Shown: piece by piece, positions 6,558 through 8,146 of the stretch
Layout of the letters: each line of letters opens with the position of its first letter
How positions within the stretch are numbered: position 1 is the first letter of the stretch
Assembly: GCA_045636385.1 (NCBI GenBank)
Contig: JAZTXK010000053.1
Coordinates: 1-8,146 of the forward strand
Source of the DNA: CAG-390 sp045636385
GTDB taxonomy: Bacteria > Bacillota > Clostridia > Oscillospirales > CAG-272
Length of the DNA: 8,146 nucleotides
Reading direction: 5' to 3'
The notes under the pieces: generated by a model
Database searches by the model: none
What the model was told of the DNA's origin: nothing
Seen by the model: only the letters and a program-made list of their open reading frames with translations
Translations under genes and position numbers: made by a program

Positions 6558-6597
6558 ATAAAACCTCCGCAGGACTTCGGTCCGGCGGAGGTTTTTA
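6558..6597 (+). terminator. Strong intrinsic terminator after the solute-binding protein
   Basis: Outer stem AAACCTCCGC/GCGGAGGTTT (6561-6570 with 6585-6594), one A-G mismatch, inner stem GGAC/GTCC closed by a TTCG tetraloop (6576-6579), and a T5 run (6592-6596). It may also stop minus-strand transcripts from the gene ending at 6645. Confidence 0.9.
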
Positions 6598-6644
6598 TGA
6601 TGTTTTTTGGATATCGGAAATCGGTGTCGGCAAAAAGAAGAAAA

Positions 6645-7079
6645 TCAGCTAATGCCGAACAATTCACCGTTTACCGTGATATAAATATCGCATACGTTGT
6701 ATGTTCCGTCATTATCAACCACACATACCTTCATCAAAGCGTCAGCTCCGCTGATATTGACCTTCATAGTCAATTCACAGAACGGCATGGCGTAATAACT
6801 GTGTGAATGTTTGCTCTTGAAATCTGTATATTCAACAATATCAATACCCGCTTGAAAGTCTAAACCGGATTCATTTTCCAGTTCTTCAAATCCCTTAATA
6901 ATATTGTTTTCGTGGAAATAGGATATTGGCTCTATTTCCTCATAATTTTCTTTTTCGAGAAGTTCCAAATAATCTTCAACAAAGGGTTTTACATCCTCTT
7001 CCTTGATGTAGGTACACGAAGGCAGTGAAATAATGAAAGAGATTAAACAAATAATAGAAAGAATTTTTTCATTTTGCAA
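6645..7079 (-). CDS. Small hypothetical lipoprotein with a probable start-codon frameshift
   Basis: As read, a 144-residue frame from a TTG at 7079-7077. It carries a signal peptide ending in lipobox LPSC (Cys22), then a charged globular domain with no family I recognise; acidic early (EEDVKPFVEDYLELLEKE), then beta-like segments ending in YITVNGELFGIS. The TTG lies only 2 nt after AAAGG (7086-7082), which is too close. An ATG at 7072-7070 lies 9 nt after AAAGG, the proper distance, but enters the wrong frame through an A6 tract and stops after MKKFFLLFV. One more A would give MKKILSIICLIS..., a textbook lipoprotein leader joined to this frame. So it is a frameshifted, phase-variable or mis-sequenced gene. 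It is AT-rich compared with the left half of the window and lies 55 nt downstream of the four-helix gene, perhaps cotranscribed. Confidence 0.65.
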   Translation of the reverse strand: MQNEKILSIICLISFIISLPSCTYIKEEDVKPFVEDYLELLEKENYEEIEPISYFHENNIIKGFEELENESGLDFQAGIDIVEYTDFKSKHSHSYYAMPFCELTMKVNISGADALMKVCVVDNDGTYNVCDIYITVNGELFGIS

Positions 7080-7134
7080 TACCTTTCTGTTGCTTGTGGA
7101 AATTGCGATTGAATGATATGCGGATAGTTTTAAA

Positions 7135-7485
7135 TCATTGATGCATCCTGCTTTTCAAGGTCTTGCAGCTTGCAATAAGCATTCTTCGAATTCTACCGCA
7201 GAGGTTTCTATGTCCCTTAAAAGTGTTTTCATCTATGGTGCTGGTATTGTAAAGCAATTGAAGCCAGCCTTCGGTTTCACTACATTCTTTGAGTGCGATT
7301 TCGAATTTTGAAAGCATATCGGCCATACTTTGACCGTAATTTGCTTCGCGAACGTTAGCGTAAACGCTGCTTGAACTTTTGCGAAGCTGAAATAAAGTGT
7401 TTGATGACCCTTTTAAGTGTTGGCACATTAACTCTATCTCCGTTGCCAACTGTTCAGAATAAATCAGCAAATAATTTTTCGACAT
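7135..7485 (-). CDS. Four-helix bundle protein, 23S rRNA intervening-sequence (IVP) family
   Basis: 116 residues, the usual size for this family (~115-130). The signature runs in order: L-x-x-Q-L-R-K-S-S-S-S-V-Y-A-N-V-R-E-A, then GQSMADMLSKFEIALKECSETEGWLQLLY, then the last helix RRMLIASCKTLKSR. Family members are small all-helical oligomers encoded in 23S rRNA insertions and widely in accessory chromosomal sites; their role is unsettled. Here it is not within an rRNA gene. The start is ATG 7485, 10 nt after AAGGG (7500-7496), behind a promoter at 7540-7512 that overlaps the first unit of the hairpin array. The gene is AT-rich, consistent with horizontal transfer. Confidence 0.85.
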   Translation of the reverse strand: MSKNYLLIYSEQLATEIELMCQHLKGSSNTLFQLRKSSSSVYANVREANYGQSMADMLSKFEIALKECSETEGWLQLLYNTSTIDENTFKGHRNLCGRIRRMLIASCKTLKSRMHQ

Positions 7486-7511
7486 ATGATCGCATCCCTT
7501 TATTTAGGAGT

Positions 7512-7540
7512 ATTATATCATATTTTTTCGCAAAAATCAA
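7512..7540 (-). promoter_or_regulatory. Promoter of the four-helix bundle gene
   Basis: On the minus strand: TTGATT (7540-7535), 17 bp, TATAAT (7517-7512). The -35 overlaps the edge of the first hairpin of the array (7538-7554), so array structure or binding could affect it. Confidence 0.68.
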
Positions 7541-7746
7541 TGGCGAAGCCATTGTATATCATCAATTCCGAAGGAATTGCATATTATCCGCAACTTGTTG
7601 CGGTATATCATCACGCGCAGCGTGTATATCATCCGCCGCAAGGTGGTATATCATCAAGCCGCGGAAAATGCACCTTCGGTGATGATATACGCCTACGGCG
7701 ATGATATACACGCTGCGCGTGATGATATGCCAAGCCTGCGGCTTGG
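7538..7746. repeat. Array of about ten short hairpins with an orientation switch
   Basis: Hairpins: 7538-7554 (CAATGGC-GAA-GCCATTG), 7563-7579, 7588-7603, 7612-7624, 7633-7646 (one G-U pair), a degenerate unit ~7656-7670, 7671-7681, 7690-7700, 7709-7721 and 7730-7746. In the left half they are joined by TATATCATC (7555, 7604, 7625 and 7647; a degenerate CATATTATC at 7580). In the right half the linker is the reverse complement GATGATATA (7681, 7700; GATGATATG at 7721). Unit 7612-7624 with flanks is an exact inverted copy of 7709-7721 with flanks, over 29 nt (7605-7633 against 7700-7728). It is non-coding, and no cas genes are present. Confidence 0.88.
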
Positions 7747-7749
7747 ATA

Positions 7750-7784
7750 AAAAAATTCCGAGAACTTCGTTCTCGGAATTTTTT
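7750..7784. terminator. Bidirectional terminator between hairpin array and tRNA copy
   Basis: A 16-bp perfect stem, AAAAAATTCCGAGAAC (7750-7765) with GTTCTCGGAATTTTTT (7769-7784), loop TTC. It has A6 on one side and T6 on the other, so it can act on both strands. On the minus strand it directly follows the partial tRNA copy, as the second terminator (7916-7954) follows the real tRNA. Confidence 0.82.
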
Positions 7785-7810
7785 GGCAGCGGCGCAAGGA
7801 TTCAGAACCT
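7785..7810 (-). pseudogene. Partial copy of the tRNA-Gln 3' end
   Basis: Bases 7779-7803, covering the acceptor 3' strand, CCA and half the T arm plus the T6 run, are identical to 7949-7973 of the tRNA-Gln gene. After one extra A (7804), GAACCT continues the match. The rest of a tRNA is absent. It is either an attachment-site scar or a fragment of a tandem tRNA duplication. Confidence 0.78.
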
Positions 7811-7812
7811 GT

Positions 7813-7889
7813 ATTTGCGCGCATAATTGGGTAGGAAAGTAATATGCTGCGGTAGCGCGCAAATGATTGCTGTTGCGGGGCAACAGCAA
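7813..7889. other. Two-hairpin segment between tRNA copies
   Basis: The first stem is ATTTGCGCGC (7813-7822) with GCGCGCAAAT (7855-7864), 10 bp, holding a 32-nt loop. The second is TTGCTGTTGC (7867-7876) with GCAACAGCAA (7880-7889), loop GGG. They lie between the 3'-end tRNA copy and the terminator of the intact tRNA. No credible protein is encoded. It could be a small structured RNA or remains of an inserted element; no dedicated promoter is evident. Confidence 0.55.
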
Positions 7890-7915
7890 GAGGTTCTTCA
7901 TCTATGGACGGTGTG

Positions 7916-7954
7916 AAAAAAGAACAACCACCCGGTGGGTGGTTGTTCTTTTTT
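7916..7954 (-). terminator. Terminator of tRNA-Gln
   Basis: An 18-bp perfect stem, left arm 7916-7933 and right arm 7937-7954, loop GGT. It starts at the last base of the encoded CCA on the minus strand and ends in a U6 run (7921-7916). Confidence 0.85.
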
Positions 7955-8029
7955 GGCAGCGGCGCAAGGATTCGAACCTAGGAAATGACGGAGTCAGAGT
8001 CCGTTGCCTTACCGCTTGGCGACGCCGCA
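7954..8029 (-). tRNA. tRNA-Gln (anticodon CUG), CCA encoded
   Basis: 76 nt. D arm GCC-AAGCGGTAA-GGC; anticodon stem ACGGA/TCCGT with loop CTCTGAC, anticodon CTG (plus-strand positions 7997-7995), so it reads CAG; T loop TTCGAAT; discriminator G and CCA at 7956-7954. The D and anticodon arms match common bacterial tRNA-Gln exactly. Oddities: position 1 U faces U where tRNA-Gln normally has U1-A72; the T stem CTAGG/CCTTG has one U-U mismatch; the variable loop has one extra base. It has a perfect promoter and a strong terminator, so it is probably expressed, but acceptor-end quality is open to doubt. Confidence 0.88.
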
Positions 8030-8045
8030 ATTATTCACAACGCAT

Positions 8046-8074
8046 ATTATATCATAATGGTGGTTATTTGTCAA
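8046..8074 (-). promoter_or_regulatory. Consensus promoter of tRNA-Gln
   Basis: On the minus strand: TTGACA (8074-8069), 17 bp, TATAAT (8051-8046), 16 bp upstream of the tRNA 5' end. An exact consensus match, as expected for a stable-RNA gene. Confidence 0.88.
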
Positions 8075-8146
8075 TATATTTTTCGAAAAATCTCTTTTTC
8101 TTTTTCTTTCACATATCGTATACTTGACAGTTTTCTTCTTTTGTGA

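Noticed and set aside
6597..6806. Plus-strand frame of 69 codons after the terminator
   Set aside because: It is antisense to the lipoprotein gene's 3' half, starts within the terminator's T run, and has no ribosome binding site.
7538..7746. CRISPR array
   Set aside because: The constant parts are only 9 bp, the variable parts are self-complementary hairpins, the linker flips orientation, and no cas gene is present.
7629..7901. Minus-strand frame of 90 codons through hairpins, tRNA copy and array
   Set aside because: The codons simply read across palindromic non-coding repeats and a terminator; the residues ...NPCAAAK... derive from the tRNA 3' end.
8124..8129. TTGACA near the right edge as a plus-strand promoter
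   Set aside because: The window ends at 8146, before a -10 at 17-bp spacing could be seen, so it cannot be supported.

Overview
The window reads as chromosome of a Gram-positive gut-type Firmicute, most likely a Clostridia member. Support: strong AGGAG-type ribosome binding sites, several near-consensus TTGACA-17-TATAAT promoters, lipobox signal peptides, a carbohydrate-utilisation gene set (GH2 glycosidase, GPH-like transporter tail, extracellular solute-binding lipoprotein, PHP/CehA-type metallohydrolase) and a tRNA-Gln with encoded CCA. The taxonomic placement is inference from gene style, not from a marker gene.

Layout. 1-199 is the C-terminal end of a membrane transporter, probably MFS/GPH, closed by a hairpin terminator. 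318-2600 is a cytoplasmic GH2 glycosidase with its own promoter and an operator-like dyad over the -35. 2855-3664 is an eight-helix membrane protein of unknown function, built from two copies of a four-helix unit. Two copies of a ~155-bp four-hairpin element (2616-2768 and 3663-3818) lie in opposite orientation on either side of it; each starts 15-19 nt after the stop codon of a gene reading into it. 3838-4887 (minus) is a PHP-type metallohydrolase, divergent from the solute-binding lipoprotein at 5017-6552; their -35 boxes are 5 bp apart.

From about 6645 the character changes. Two AT-rich minus-strand genes follow: a small lipoprotein whose best start codon is out of frame by one A in an A6 tract, and a 23S-rRNA-IVP-type four-helix-bundle protein. 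Upstream of them is an array of about ten short hairpins joined by a 9-bp linker that flips orientation midway. Beyond it are a terminator, a 3'-end copy of tRNA-Gln, two further hairpins, a second terminator and the intact-looking tRNA-Gln(CUG) with its consensus promoter. This end looks like an accessory, recombination-prone, tRNA-adjacent locus.

Functionally the left half could be sugar uptake (transporter) plus intracellular hydrolysis (GH2), and the centre a surface ligand-binding protein opposite a metallohydrolase. No permease or regulator gene for either is inside the window. The most noteworthy items are the duplicated four-hairpin element, with base-pair-preserving differences between its copies, and the inverted hairpin array.
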